A stretch of 64,000 nucleotides of DNA from Noviluteimonas lactosilytica (GTDB taxonomy: Bacteria; Pseudomonadota; Gammaproteobacteria; Xanthomonadales; Xanthomonadaceae). Position numbers and translations under genes: made by a program. The stretch lies in assembly GCF_020866925.1 (NCBI RefSeq), contig NZ_JAJGAK010000004.1, positions 96,081 to 160,080 on the forward strand, written 5' to 3'. Shown piece after piece: positions 24,942 through 33,615 of this stretch (within the stretch, counting starts at the first letter, position 1; each line of letters begins with the position of its first letter). A model generated the notes under the pieces. That model saw only the letters and a program-made list of their open reading frames with translations. It was not told where the DNA came from and searched no databases.

Positions 24942-27053
24942 ATGGCACCATGCGTGTCCATGCGATGCCTTCCTCTTTGCGCGCTGCTCCCCGCCGCGGC
25001 GTTCGCGCAGACGACCGCGCCTGCCGCGGCGCCGGTCGAACTCGATCGCGTGCAGGTCACCGCGACGCGCCTGCCCGAAACCGCGCGCGACGTGCCGGCA
25101 TCGGTCAGCGTCATCGAACGCGACGACGGCCGTGTCGACACGCTCGGCGCGGCCTTGTCCGAACGACTCACCACCGTGCCCGGCCTGCTCGCGCGCGATC
25201 GGCGCAACTACGCGCAGGACGAACAGATCTCGATCCGCGGCTTCGGCACGCGCGCGAGCTTCGGCATTCGCGGCGTGCGCCTGTATCTCGACGGCGTGCC
25301 CGCGACGATGCCGGACGGGCAGGGGCAGGTATCGCACATGCCGCTCGCCTTCGCGCGTCGGATAGAGATACTGCGCGGACCGTTCTCGGTGTCGTACGGC
25401 AATGCGTCGGGCGGCGTGATCCAGGTGTTCACCGACGATCCCGCGTCGCCTGGATCGATGCGGGCGACGGCGGCGTACGGGTCGGATGCGGCGCGGCGCG
25501 TGTCGTTCGAAGCCAACGATCGTGGCGATGCATTGGGGTGGCTCGCGGGTGCGCAACATTTCGCGACCGATGGCTTTCGCGAACACTCCGCGGCCGAGCG
25601 CAACACGCTGCACGGGAAGCTCGCGTTCGACGCGGGCGCGACGCGGGCGACGCTCGTCGTCGATGCGCTCGCCGCGCCGAATGCGCAGGACCCCGGCGGC
25701 CTCGACCGCGATCAGTTCGCACGCGATCCGGCGCAGGCGGCGCCGACCTCGCTGCTGTTCGACACGCGCAAGTCGGTCGACCAGCGCCAGCTCGGCGCGG
25801 TCGTTGAGCACGACGCACGCATCGGCACGCTGCGCGCGATGGCGTACGCGGGGCGGCGCGACGTCGAACAATTCCTCGCCATTCCGGTCGGCACGCAACG
25901 CAATCCGTTGAGCGGCGGCGGCGTGATCGACCTCGGCGCGCCGTACTCGGGCATCGACGTGCGCTGGACGTCGCGCGAGGCCCCGTTGCAGTGGGTCGCC
26001 GGCATCGCCTGGGACCGCCAGCGCCAGGATCGCCGCGGCTACGAGAATTTCGTCGGCGACAGGCTCGGCGTGCGCGGCGCGTTGCGCGCCGACCAGACCG
26101 ATCGCGTCGATGCCTTCGATCCCTTCCTGCAGGCGACATGGCGCGCGAATGACGCGTGGTCGTTCAGCGCCGGCGTGCGCCACAGCCGCGTGCGCTTCCG
26201 CTCCGACGACCACTACATCACCGCGGACAATCCCGACGACAGCGGGCGCCTCGACTACTCGGCGACCTCACCGGTGCTCGGCGCGAACTGGCGCGCGAAC
26301 GACGCGGTGTCGTTCTACGCCGCGTACGGCGAAGGCTTCGAGACGCCCACGTTCAACGAATTGCAGTACCGCAGCGACGGCGGCAGCGGTCTCAACTTCG
26401 CGTTGAATGCCGCGACGACGCGCAGCGCGGAAGCGGGCATGAAGGTCTCGCGCGGCGGATTGCGCACCGAACTCGCGCTCTTCCGCGCACAGACCGACGA
26501 CGAACTCACCGTCGGCACGAGCGCGGGCGGACGCACGACGTTCCAGAACGCAGGGCACGCGCAACGCACCGGCCTCGAACTTTCCGGCGCTGTTCCGTTG
26601 GGCGATGCGTGGGAGGCAGAGTTCGCGTTGACGTGGCTCGATGCGCACTTCACCGACGGCTTCCTCGCGTGCGCGGGCGTGCCGTGCACGAGCCCGAGCG
26701 TGCCGGTGCCCGCGGGTACGCGCATTCCCGGCATTCCGCGCACCGCGGCGCAGGCGGCGTTGCGCTGGGGCGGCGACATCGGGTGGCATGCGCGCATCGA
26801 AGGCCTCTATGTCGGCGCCGTGCCCGTCAACAACTTCGGCGACGAGCGCGCAGCGGCGTACGCGGTATTCGGCGCGAGCGCGGGGTACGGATTCGTGGCG
26901 GGCGACGGCGACGGTCGCGTGTTCCTCGCCATCGACAACCTGGGCGATCGCACGTACGCCGGTTCAGTGATCGTCAATGAATCGAATCGGCGCTACTACG
27001 AGCCTGCGCCCGATCGCGGCTTCACGGTCGGGGTCGAGTGGCGCTGGCGCTGA
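24942..27053 (+). CDS. TonB-dependent outer-membrane receptor
   Basis: 703 residues from the ATG at 24942; starts at 24885 and 24960 are also possible. A short signal peptide ends at AAAFAQ. A TonB-box-like DRVQVTATRLPE precedes the plug domain (VPASVSVIERDD, ISIRGFGTRASFGIRGVRLYLDGVPATMPDGQGQ, IEILRGPFSVSYGNASGGVI). The remainder is a beta-barrel with alternating residues, ending in an aromatic residue-containing strand (FTVGVEWRWR). It imports a siderophore, heme or other nutrient using TonB energy. No substrate-specific neighbour is present, so the ligand is unknown. Confidence 0.9.
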   Translation: MAPCVSMRCLPLCALLPAAAFAQTTAPAAAPVELDRVQVTATRLPETARDVPASVSVIERDDGRVDTLGAALSERLTTVPGLLARDRRNYAQDEQISIRGFGTRASFGIRGVRLYLDGVPATMPDGQGQVSHMPLAFARRIEILRGPFSVSYGNASGGVIQVFTDDPASPGSMRATAAYGSDAARRVSFEANDRGDALGWLAGAQHFATDGFREHSAAERNTLHGKLAFDAGATRATLVVDALAAPNAQDPGGLDRDQFARDPAQAAPTSLLFDTRKSVDQRQLGAVVEHDARIGTLRAMAYAGRRDVEQFLAIPVGTQRNPLSGGGVIDLGAPYSGIDVRWTSREAPLQWVAGIAWDRQRQDRRGYENFVGDRLGVRGALRADQTDRVDAFDPFLQATWRANDAWSFSAGVRHSRVRFRSDDHYITADNPDDSGRLDYSATSPVLGANWRANDAVSFYAAYGEGFETPTFNELQYRSDGGSGLNFALNAATTRSAEAGMKVSRGGLRTELALFRAQTDDELTVGTSAGGRTTFQNAGHAQRTGLELSGAVPLGDAWEAEFALTWLDAHFTDGFLACAGVPCTSPSVPVPAGTRIPGIPRTAAQAALRWGGDIGWHARIEGLYVGAVPVNNFGDERAAAYAVFGASAGYGFVAGDGDGRVFLAIDNLGDRTYAGSVIVNESNRRYYEPAPDRGFTVGVEWRWR

Positions 27054-27128
27054 GCCTGTACGCATCGCCCTCACGCCGCGCGTCGCACGCTCCCATGGCC
27101 GAGCATTCCTTCGCATGGAGGTGAACGT

Positions 27129-28424
27129 ATGCGAGTGCCGTTGCTATTGATCGTGATCCTGGCTGCAGGATGCGCACAGAAGTCGGAGCTCGCACCGGAA
27201 ACGGTGAGCGGCCCGGCGCCCCCGTTGCCCGAACCCGACAAGGCGTTGTTGCCGACGGTGAAGATCGCGCCCGCGACCGGATGGAAATCCGGCGAAACGC
27301 CGGTGCCCGCGGCAGGCGTGCAGGTGAAGGCGTTCGCGACCGGCCTGGAACATCCGCGCTGGTTGTACGTGTTGCCGAACGGCGACGTGCTCGTCGCCGA
27401 AACCAATCGCCCGCCGACCGAAGACAAGCCCGCGAATCCGATCCGCGCGGCGTTCATGAAGTCGGCGTTCGAGAAGGCCGGCGCGTCGGTGCCGAGCCCG
27501 AATCGCATCACGCTGCTGCGCGACAAGGACGGCGACGGCGTGGCGGAAACCAAGTCGGTGCTGCTGTCCAACCTGTTCTCACCGTTCGGCATGTCGCTCG
27601 TCGGCGATCGCCTGTATGTCGCCAACGCCGATGCGATCGTGTCGGTGCCCTACAAGGAAGGCGACACGCAGATCGCGGCCGCGCCTGAAAAACTCGCGGA
27701 CCTGCCGGGCGCACCGCGCAATCATCACTGGACGAAGAGCCTGCTCGCGTCGAAGGACGGCGGGACGTTCTACGTCGGCGTCGGTTCCAACAGCAACGTC
27801 GGCGAGAACGGCCTGGACATCGAAGAGAATCGCGCGGCGATCCTCGCGGTCGATGCGAAGACGGGCGCTTCGCGCGTGTACGCGAGCGGCCTGCGCAATC
27901 CCGTCGGCATCGCGTGGGGGCCGGGCGGGACGCTGTACGCCGTCGTCAACGAACGCGACGAACTCGGCAACGACCTCGTGCCCGACTACCTGACGTCGGT
28001 GAAGGAAGGCGCGTTCTACGGCTGGCCGTGGAGCTACTACGGCGCGCACGTCGACACGCGTGTCAAACCCGAACGCCCCGACATGGTCGCGAAGGCGATC
28101 GCCCCCGACTACGCGCTCGGTCCGCACGTCGCATCGCTGGGACTCGCGTTCTCGTCGGGCGACAAGATGCCGAAGGCGTGGCGCGACGGTGCCTTCGTCG
28201 GCCTGCACGGGTCGTGGAATCGCGATCCGCAGAGCGGCTACAAGGTCGTGTACGTGCCGTTCGCGAACGGCAAGCCGCAGGGCGAGCAACAGGATGTGCT
28301 CACCGGTTTCCTTGATGCGGAAGGCAACGCGCGCGGGCGCCCGGTGGGCGTCGCGATGGCGAAGGATGGTGCGCTGCTGGTCGCCGACGATGTCGGCAAT
28401 GCCGTGTGGCGCGTCTCGCCGTGA
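27129..28424 (+). CDS. Sorbosone dehydrogenase-like (PQQ-type beta-propeller) lipoprotein
   Basis: 431 residues. Lipoprotein signal with lipobox LAAGC; GGAGG lies 7 bases before the ATG. The body is a six-bladed propeller of the sorbosone/glucose dehydrogenase type: GLEHPRWLYVLPNGDVLVAETN, SPFGMSLVGDRLYVANAD, GLRNPVGIAWGPGGTLYAVVNERDELGNDLVPDY, FIGWPW-like FYGWPWSYYG, and GLHGSWNRDP near the end. It may oxidise a sugar or aldose with PQQ in the periplasm; PQQ dependence is inferred from the family. Confidence 0.88.
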   Translation: MRVPLLLIVILAAGCAQKSELAPETVSGPAPPLPEPDKALLPTVKIAPATGWKSGETPVPAAGVQVKAFATGLEHPRWLYVLPNGDVLVAETNRPPTEDKPANPIRAAFMKSAFEKAGASVPSPNRITLLRDKDGDGVAETKSVLLSNLFSPFGMSLVGDRLYVANADAIVSVPYKEGDTQIAAAPEKLADLPGAPRNHHWTKSLLASKDGGTFYVGVGSNSNVGENGLDIEENRAAILAVDAKTGASRVYASGLRNPVGIAWGPGGTLYAVVNERDELGNDLVPDYLTSVKEGAFYGWPWSYYGAHVDTRVKPERPDMVAKAIAPDYALGPHVASLGLAFSSGDKMPKAWRDGAFVGLHGSWNRDPQSGYKVVYVPFANGKPQGEQQDVLTGFLDAEGNARGRPVGVAMAKDGALLVADDVGNAVWRVSP

Positions 28425-28467
28425 TCCGTTGAAGCGCCGTGACCGGTGAAAGCAACGGCGCGCGCAG

Positions 28468-28731
28468 TCAGCGCGCCGCGGCCTGTTTCGTCGCCTCGAA
28501 CCTGCGCGCGTAATCCCGTTCGCTCGCCACGCGTTCCACTTCATCGTCCGCAAGGTCCGGCGCGGCGTACACGGCGTATGCGATCTCGCCACCATCGCGG
28601 TGGCCGACGTGATGCAGGTTGTAGCGTGGGCGTCCGCCGCCGCCGTTCTCGGGGTAGTGCATCGGCGGCGACTTCGCGTCGAGGTCCAGTTCGCTGTTAT
28701 CCACCGCGCCACCGACGAAAAGGGCTCGCAT
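28468..28731 (-). CDS. Hypothetical protein, 87 residues
   Basis: Start at 28731, with GGGAG about 9 bases upstream on the minus strand. The sequence (MRALFVGGAVDNSELDLDAKSPPMHYPEN..., RPRYNLHHVGHRDGGEIAYAVYAAPDLADDEVERV) lacks a signal peptide or membrane helix. No family is recognised with confidence. It is a soluble protein with several His residues. It stands alone between a propeller gene and a strong hairpin. Confidence 0.6.
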   Translation of the reverse strand: MRALFVGGAVDNSELDLDAKSPPMHYPENGGGGRPRYNLHHVGHRDGGEIAYAVYAAPDLADDEVERVASERDYARRFEATKQAAAR

Positions 28732-28791
28732 GCACGTGCTCCCGCTGAGGTTTGCACGCATGTTCGGACGGCGGCTGTGGAAAACGCATCA

Positions 28792-28822
28792 AACCGGCGT
28801 TAGCGGAGCGCTAACGCCGGTT
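28792..28822 (-). terminator. Perfect 14-bp hairpin
   Basis: AACCGGCGTTAGCG at 28792-28805 pairs perfectly with CGCTAACGCCGGTT at 28809-28822 around GAG. It lies 29 bases after the minus-strand DUF6249-like gene and ends with TTT on that strand. Confidence 0.8.
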
Positions 28823-28851
28823 CGCACGATCGCGTGCGCAATGCGTATGGA

Positions 28852-29187
28852 TCAGGCAATCGCACCGATGCGACGCGACAGGAAGTAGTAGGCGAGGTTG
28901 CCCAGGCCCGTCGCGCCGGCGAGCACCGCGACCACGCCCGGGGTGATCTCCTGCCAGCCGCCCGCTTCGATGAGGCCGAAGCCGACCGCGATCGACACCA
29001 GGATGACGCCCCAGCGCAGCGAACTGTGCTTCTGGCGCAGGTCTTCCCCGGCCATGATCGAGCGGACCATTTCATCGGAGCCGTTCGCGCCGATCAGGTG
29101 GCGGCGGGTGCGTGCATCGACCACGACCTTGATGACGTAGGCGATGCTGATGAACATGGTGATGGGGATGAGGTATGCGTAGTCCAT
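28852..29187 (-). CDS. DUF6249-like two-helix membrane protein
   Basis: 111 residues from the ATG at 29187 (GGAGC upstream). Helix 1 is YAYLIPITMFISIAYVIKVVV, followed by a cytoplasmic segment with RTRRHLIGANGSDEMVRSIMAGEDLRQKHSSLRW. Helices WGVILVSIAVGFGLIEAG and VVAVLAGATGLGNLAYYFL follow. This organisation resembles DUF6249 proteins, which are often next to ECF sigma genes. It is divergent from the sigma factor gene, with 162 bases between. A regulatory or membrane-stress role is inferred only from context. Confidence 0.75.
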   Translation of the reverse strand: MDYAYLIPITMFISIAYVIKVVVDARTRRHLIGANGSDEMVRSIMAGEDLRQKHSSLRWGVILVSIAVGFGLIEAGGWQEITPGVVAVLAGATGLGNLAYYFLSRRIGAIA

Positions 29188-29349
29188 GGGATGCTCCGGT
29201 CGGTTGCGGTGTGGCGGTGGCATTGGGGTGACGGAGCAGGGGATACGGGTGGGGGGCAGGCGGTTGCAGGGTCGGTGGAGGACAAGGCGACGAACGGTCG
29301 GTCCCCCACGGTTGCAACCGATGGCGCCCCGGGCGTATCAGGAATCGAC

Positions 29350-29997
29350 ATGGATGGAGGCCGCCCGCTGGAACGCAACGCACCACCTGCCGAGAACGTC
29401 CCCGCCGAAGGGCCGGGACGCGAGGTCGACCGCGAGGCCGACCGCGCGCTCGTGGCCGCCGTGCTCGCGGGCGCGCCCGGGTCGTTCGAGCGTTTGGTGA
29501 AGCAGTACCAGGGCCTGTGCTTCCACATCATCAATCGCATGGTCCGCCAGCCCGACGACACCCGCGAGCTGTGCCAGGACACCTTCCTGCGCGTGCATCG
29601 CTACCTGCACCAGTACCGCGGCGACAGCTCGCTGCAGGGATGGATCGGCCAGGTCGCCTATTCCGTCGCCAAGCGCCATTTGGAGCGCAAGCGCATCCCG
29701 TTGCAGGAAGCCGCCGACGCCGACGAGCACCAGGCGTTGCTGGAAAACGTCGGCGACCACTTCGACCTCGAAGGCGCGGCCGTCGACGCCGAATCCGCAC
29801 GCTGCCTGCACGAAGCGATCGAAACACTGCCGCCGATGCAGCGCACGCTGCTCACGCTGTATCACCTGGACGAGTTGCCGATCGGCGAGATCGCCACCAT
29901 GACCGGTCTCGCCGAGGGCACCATCAAGAGTCATCTGTTCCGCAGTCGCCAGCGCCTCCGCCAGGTGCTGGAAGCACGGATGGGAGTCGCCGCATGA
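29350..29997 (+). CDS. ECF RNA polymerase sigma factor
   Basis: 215 residues from the ATG at 29350. Region 2: LVKQYQGLCFHIINRMVRQPDDTRELCQDTFLRVHRYLHQYRGDSSLQGWIGQVAYSVAKRHLERKR. Region 4: LPPMQRTLLTLYHLDELPIGEIATMTGLAEGTIKSHLFRSRQRLRQVL. The N-terminal 25 residues are a Pro/Glu-rich extension. It directs RNA polymerase to a stress regulon, and it overlaps a putative anti-sigma gene by 4 bases. The intergenic region before it holds repeated GGTTGC words but I cannot define its promoter. Confidence 0.93.
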   Translation: MDGGRPLERNAPPAENVPAEGPGREVDREADRALVAAVLAGAPGSFERLVKQYQGLCFHIINRMVRQPDDTRELCQDTFLRVHRYLHQYRGDSSLQGWIGQVAYSVAKRHLERKRIPLQEAADADEHQALLENVGDHFDLEGAAVDAESARCLHEAIETLPPMQRTLLTLYHLDELPIGEIATMTGLAEGTIKSHLFRSRQRLRQVLEARMGVAA

Positions 29998-30476
29998 ACA
30001 AGAACAACGACCACGTCAACGACCGCGCCATCGACGAGCGCGAATGGCAGGCGCAGGAACGCGCGATGCGCGAGGCGCGCGAAGGCACGGCGTCCACCGA
30101 TCCGATGGCGATGCGCTATCGCCGGGTCGCCGACGCGCTGCGCGAACCGCTGCCGGACCTGTTGCCGCCGGACTTCGCCGCGCAGGTCGCACGCCAGGCC
30201 GAGGCGAACGCGACGGCGCCGGTGATCGCGGAGCCGCCGGCGGACAAGGGCTTCGAATTCAACCTGATGCGCGGCCTGCTCGGCCTGCTCGGCCTCGGCA
30301 GCGCGGTGGTCGCCGCGATGTACGGCCGCGCCTGGCTCGCACCGACCCTCGAGCTGCTGCACCTGGATTCGAACGTCGCCGTGAACTGGGCGCTCGCGCT
30401 CGCCGCGTGCGTCGGCGCGAGCTGGCTCACCGAGCAATTGCGCCGCCGCCGGGAGTCTGCCGCGCACGCCGCGTAA
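29994..30476 (+). CDS. Putative membrane anti-sigma factor
   Basis: 160 residues; its ATG overlaps the TGA of the sigma factor gene, so it is translationally coupled. The N-terminal 85 residues are charged and cytoplasmic (AIDEREWQAQERAMREAREG, YRRVADALREPLPDLLPPDFAAQVARQ), a segment type seen in xanthomonad anti-sigma proteins. Two helices follow: LMRGLLGLLGLGSAVVAAMYG and NVAVNWALALAACVGASWL. The assignment rests on position and layout; no ZAS zinc motif is seen. Confidence 0.65.
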   Translation: MNKNNDHVNDRAIDEREWQAQERAMREAREGTASTDPMAMRYRRVADALREPLPDLLPPDFAAQVARQAEANATAPVIAEPPADKGFEFNLMRGLLGLLGLGSAVVAAMYGRAWLAPTLELLHLDSNVAVNWALALAACVGASWLTEQLRRRRESAAHAA

Positions 30477-30479
30477 ACT
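30474..30479 (+). promoter_or_regulatory. -10-like box (TAAACT) overlapping the stop before the RsmC-like gene
   Basis: TAAACT includes the TAA stop of the preceding gene and ends 6 bases before the ATG at 30486, with no Shine-Dalgarno. This predicts a leaderless start of the methyltransferase mRNA. Confidence 0.45.
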
Positions 30480-30485
30480 GCGCGG

Positions 30486-31526
30486 ATGCGAAACCCCACC
30501 GGATCGCGCGACACCGACGCCGCGCTCGAAGTCCTGTTCCATCCGTTCGACACGGGCGCGCTCGCGTGGCCGAGCGCGGGCGGCGCGTTGTTCCTGCGCG
30601 CGCGCGACGGCTGGCCGCTGCATGCGCGCGCCTATCCGAGGCTCGTGTGCGAGCAGGGCTTCAAGCCCGCGTTCGATGCGCTCGCGCGCTCGGGCCTGCC
30701 CGTGCATGGCGACGGCGTCGGAGGCACGTACCCACTCGTGCTCGTGCTGCCGCCGCGGCAGCGCGACGAAGCGCGGGCGTTGTTCGCGCGCGCGCTCGTA
30801 CAGGCGGGGGACGCCGGCGTGGTGGTCGCGTGCATGCCCAACGATGAAGGCGCGAAGACCGGGCAATCGGACCTGGCGAAGCTCGCGGGCCCCGTCAGCG
30901 TGTTGTCGAAGCAACATTGCCGCGTGTTCTGGACCGGCGCGCGCGAGGTCGACGCGGACCTGCTCGCGCATTGGCGCGTGCTCGATGCGCCGCGACGCGT
31001 GGGCGACGGAACGTGGATGAGCCGGCCCGGCGTGTTCGCGTGGGATCGCGTCGATGTCGCGTCCGCGTTGCTGCTCCAGCATTTGCCGGCGGACCTCGCG
31101 GGGGAGGGCGCCGATCTCGGCGCGGGCACCGGCGTGCTCGCACGCGACGTGCTCGCGCGTTGCGCGCAGGTGCGCACGCTCGATCTCTACGAAGCGGAAC
31201 TGCGCGCGCTGCAGCTTGCGCGCGAGAACCTCGCGACGCACGCGAACGCCGGCTTCCATTGGCACGACGTCACCGGCGGCCTTACGCGACAGTACGATTT
31301 CATCGTGATGAATCCCCCGTTCCACGCGCAGGCGCGCGCCGATCGGCCCGACATCGGCCGACGCTTCATCGCCGTCGCGGCCGAAGCGCTGCGCCCGCGC
31401 GGCCGCCTCGTGATGGTCGCCAATCGTCATCTTCCTTACGAAGCCGAACTCGGCGGTCGCTTCGCGCAGGTGCGCACGCTCGCCGCCGCGAGCGGCTTCA
31501 AGGTCGTCGAGGCGGTGCGCGCATGA
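30486..31526 (+). CDS. RsmC-like 16S rRNA methyltransferase
   Basis: 346 residues, close to E. coli RsmC (343). The N-terminal half is a degenerate methyltransferase-like domain; the C-terminal half has the SAM-binding motif EGADLGAGTGVLARDVLARC (about residue 205) and the catalytic NPPF motif in DFIVMNPPFHAQ. RsmC methylates G1207 of 16S rRNA (m2G) on the 30S subunit. The stop overlaps the next gene's ATG, so it is coupled to an RsuA-like pseudouridine synthase, another 16S modification enzyme. Confidence 0.88.
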   Translation: MRNPTGSRDTDAALEVLFHPFDTGALAWPSAGGALFLRARDGWPLHARAYPRLVCEQGFKPAFDALARSGLPVHGDGVGGTYPLVLVLPPRQRDEARALFARALVQAGDAGVVVACMPNDEGAKTGQSDLAKLAGPVSVLSKQHCRVFWTGAREVDADLLAHWRVLDAPRRVGDGTWMSRPGVFAWDRVDVASALLLQHLPADLAGEGADLGAGTGVLARDVLARCAQVRTLDLYEAELRALQLARENLATHANAGFHWHDVTGGLTRQYDFIVMNPPFHAQARADRPDIGRRFIAVAAEALRPRGRLVMVANRHLPYEAELGGRFAQVRTLAAASGFKVVEAVRA

Positions 31527-32221
31527 AACTCGTCAAGCACATCGCGAACCTCGGCTATGGCAGTCGCAAGGAAGTCCAGTGGATGTTCCGCGAGGGGCGC
31601 ATCACCGACGCCGCCGGCGACGTGCTCTACGCCGACGACCAGGTCGAACACGATGCGATCCGCGTCGACGGCGAGCCGCTCGATCCGCCGCAGGGCCTGC
31701 TATTGATGTTGAACAAGCCCGTGGGCTACACGTGTTCGACGAAGGATTCGGGTCGCATCGTCTATGACCTGCTGCCGCCGCGCTTCCGCTTGCGGTCGCC
31801 GTTGCTGTCGACCGTCGGGCGACTGGATCGCGACACCAGCGGCCTGCTGCTGCTGACCGACGACGGCGGGCTCCTGCATCGCATCGTGTCGCCGAAGGCG
31901 CAACTCTCGAAGCGTTACGACGCGACGCTCGCACAAGACCTGCGCGGCGACGAAGGCGACGTGTTCGCCAGCGGCACGCTGATGCTCGAATCCGAACAGA
32001 CGCCGCTGAAACCCGCGACGCTGGAAGTGCGCGACCCTCGCAACGCGAGCCTCGTGCTCACCGAAGGGCGCTACCACCAGGTGCGGCGGATGTTCGCTGC
32101 AGTCGGCAACCACGTGGAGGCGTTGCATCGCAGCGCGATCGGCGGGTTGTCGCTGGACGATCTAGCGCCGGGCGAGTGGCGGGCGCTGGGCGACGAAGAT
32201 CGGGCGCGACTGGGCGTTTGA
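31523..32221 (+). CDS. rsuA: RsuA-family 16S rRNA pseudouridine synthase
   Basis: 232 residues. The N-terminal 60 residues form an S4-like domain (VKHIANLGYGSRKEVQWMFREGRITDAAG). The catalytic Asp lies in GRLDRDTSGLLLLTDDG, and the RsuA/RluB/E/F C-terminal motif EGRYHQVRRMFAAVGNHV is present. Length matches RsuA (231 residues in E. coli), which makes pseudouridine 516 in 16S rRNA. It starts 4 bases inside the RsmC-like gene and forms a small rRNA-modification operon with it. Other RsuA/RluE family members cannot be excluded. Confidence 0.87.
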   Translation: MKLVKHIANLGYGSRKEVQWMFREGRITDAAGDVLYADDQVEHDAIRVDGEPLDPPQGLLLMLNKPVGYTCSTKDSGRIVYDLLPPRFRLRSPLLSTVGRLDRDTSGLLLLTDDGGLLHRIVSPKAQLSKRYDATLAQDLRGDEGDVFASGTLMLESEQTPLKPATLEVRDPRNASLVLTEGRYHQVRRMFAAVGNHVEALHRSAIGGLSLDDLAPGEWRALGDEDRARLGV

Positions 32222-32224
32222 CGT

Positions 32225-32785
32225 TCAATCGAGCAGCTTGCGCCACCCTTCGTGGCCGAGCTGCTGCAACGTCTCCACGTTCCGCTCGACGATGACCTCC
32301 GAATCCGGGAATGCATCCACCGCGCGCGACACGCTGTCCTCGCGCAGCAGGTGCAGCGTCGGATACGGCGACCGGTTCGTGTAGTTCGCGATGTCGTCCG
32401 GGTCGCTGCCGGCGAACTGGTATTCCGGGTGGAAGCTCGCCACCTGCAACACGCCGTCGAGTTCCATCGCTTCCACGAGGCCGTCGGCGTCGCCGAGGAA
32501 ATCGTTGTAGTCGATGAAGTCCTGCAACACGTGCGGATGCACGATCAGCGTCGTGTCGACCTCGTCGGGCGAAGCATCGCGAAGGAACGCGAGTTCCTCG
32601 CCCAGCTGCTCCAGCAAGTCCGCGGGCTCGGTGGCGTCGCTCAGCACCCAGCGCACCTGTCCCTTCGCGTGCACCGCCTTCGCGAACGGACACAGGTTGA
32701 GGCCGATGACGGCGCGTTCGAGCCAGCGGCGGGTGTCGGCGATGAAGTCGGCCGCACCGGCCGCGTCGTGGGTGTCGTCTTCCAT
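32225..32785 (-). CDS. DUF1415-family protein
   Basis: 186 residues, convergent with rsuA. DUF1415 hallmarks: WLERAVIGLNLCPFAKAV with conserved Cys-Pro, DTTLIVHPHVLQDFIDYNDFL, and QVASFHPEYQFAGSDPDDIANYTNRSPYPTLHLLRE. Function unknown; cytoplasmic. Its start has a TAACCT box 6 bases upstream and no Shine-Dalgarno, so it is a further leaderless candidate. That box overlaps the stop of the Nei gene. Confidence 0.9.
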   Translation of the reverse strand: MEDDTHDAAGAADFIADTRRWLERAVIGLNLCPFAKAVHAKGQVRWVLSDATEPADLLEQLGEELAFLRDASPDEVDTTLIVHPHVLQDFIDYNDFLGDADGLVEAMELDGVLQVASFHPEYQFAGSDPDDIANYTNRSPYPTLHLLREDSVSRAVDAFPDSEVIVERNVETLQQLGHEGWRKLLD

Positions 32786-32791
32786 CGCGCA

Positions 32792-32797
32792 AGGTTA
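32792..32797 (-). promoter_or_regulatory. -10-like box (TAACCT) before the DUF1415 gene
   Basis: On the minus strand TAACCT contains the TAA stop of the upstream Nei-type gene and ends 6 bases before the ATG at 32785. No Shine-Dalgarno. Confidence 0.45.
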
Positions 32798-33538
32798 CAA
32801 GTAAAGCCGCTGGCACGTATCGCACCAGAACGCGCGCCGCGCTGCGCGACCGAGGTGCTTGCGGAAACTCAGCCGGGAACCGTCGCGCGGGCAGTACTGC
32901 TTCGCGTGCACCTGCCAGTGCTTGCGCAGTGCGAACTGCTTCTTCCATTCGTAGAAGTCGAAGCTGTAGTCGCGCGCTTCGCGGATCATCTCGCCGAGCT
33001 TGCGCGAGGGCAGGGCGCCGATCTCGCTCTCCGGATGCACGCGGATGCGGTGCAGCACTTCGTTCTTGATGATGTTGCCGCTGCCCGCGAAGATGTCCTG
33101 GTGCAGCAGCGCGTCGGCGGCGAGCATGTCGGGGTGGGTGACGAGCTTCTTGCGTGCCGTCCGCGGATTCCACTCGGGCGACATCACGTCCGCGCTCCAG
33201 TCGTAGACCTCGTCGAGGTCGCCTTCGATGTACTTCACCGAGCAGGCGTAGAAGTTGAGCTCGCGCCCGCGCGCGAACCCGAGCGACAGGCGCGCCTTGC
33301 GATTTTCCTTGCGCGCATCGATCGCGTAGCTGCCGAACAGCATGAAATGCACGCGCAGGGTGAAGTCGTCGAACTCGACGAGGAAATGCTTGCCCCAACT
33401 GCGCACGTCGCGCACGGTGCGGCCGACCATGCGGTCGGGTTCGATCACCTGCGTGTTGCCGGTCGCACGCAACACGCGTTTGCCGATGAAACCTTCCGCG
33501 GCTTCGCGCAGGATGACGATGGACGGGCCTTCGGGCAT
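32795..33538 (-). CDS. Nei/Fpg-family DNA glycosylase-AP lyase
   Basis: 247 residues. The N-terminal MPEGPS places the catalytic Pro2/Glu3 pair. The domain continues with SWGKHFLVEFDDFTLRVHFMLFG and the helix-two-turn-helix HQDIFAGSGNIIKNEVLHRIRVHPES, whose KNE triad is typical. A C-terminal zinc finger has YCPRDGSRLSFRKHLGRAARRAFWCDTCQ. Excises oxidised bases and nicks the strand in base-excision repair. The subfamily is closer to the Nei-like branch than to MutM, which is an inference from sequence feel only. Confidence 0.88.
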   Translation of the reverse strand: MPEGPSIVILREAAEGFIGKRVLRATGNTQVIEPDRMVGRTVRDVRSWGKHFLVEFDDFTLRVHFMLFGSYAIDARKENRKARLSLGFARGRELNFYACSVKYIEGDLDEVYDWSADVMSPEWNPRTARKKLVTHPDMLAADALLHQDIFAGSGNIIKNEVLHRIRVHPESEIGALPSRKLGEMIREARDYSFDFYEWKKQFALRKHWQVHAKQYCPRDGSRLSFRKHLGRAARRAFWCDTCQRLYL

Positions 33539-33615
33539 GCCTGCAGGCTGCCGCGCGTGGCGTCGCGAACGCGTGCAGGGTGGCGCACGACGCGGCGATG
33601 CCCCAAGCTGCGCGG

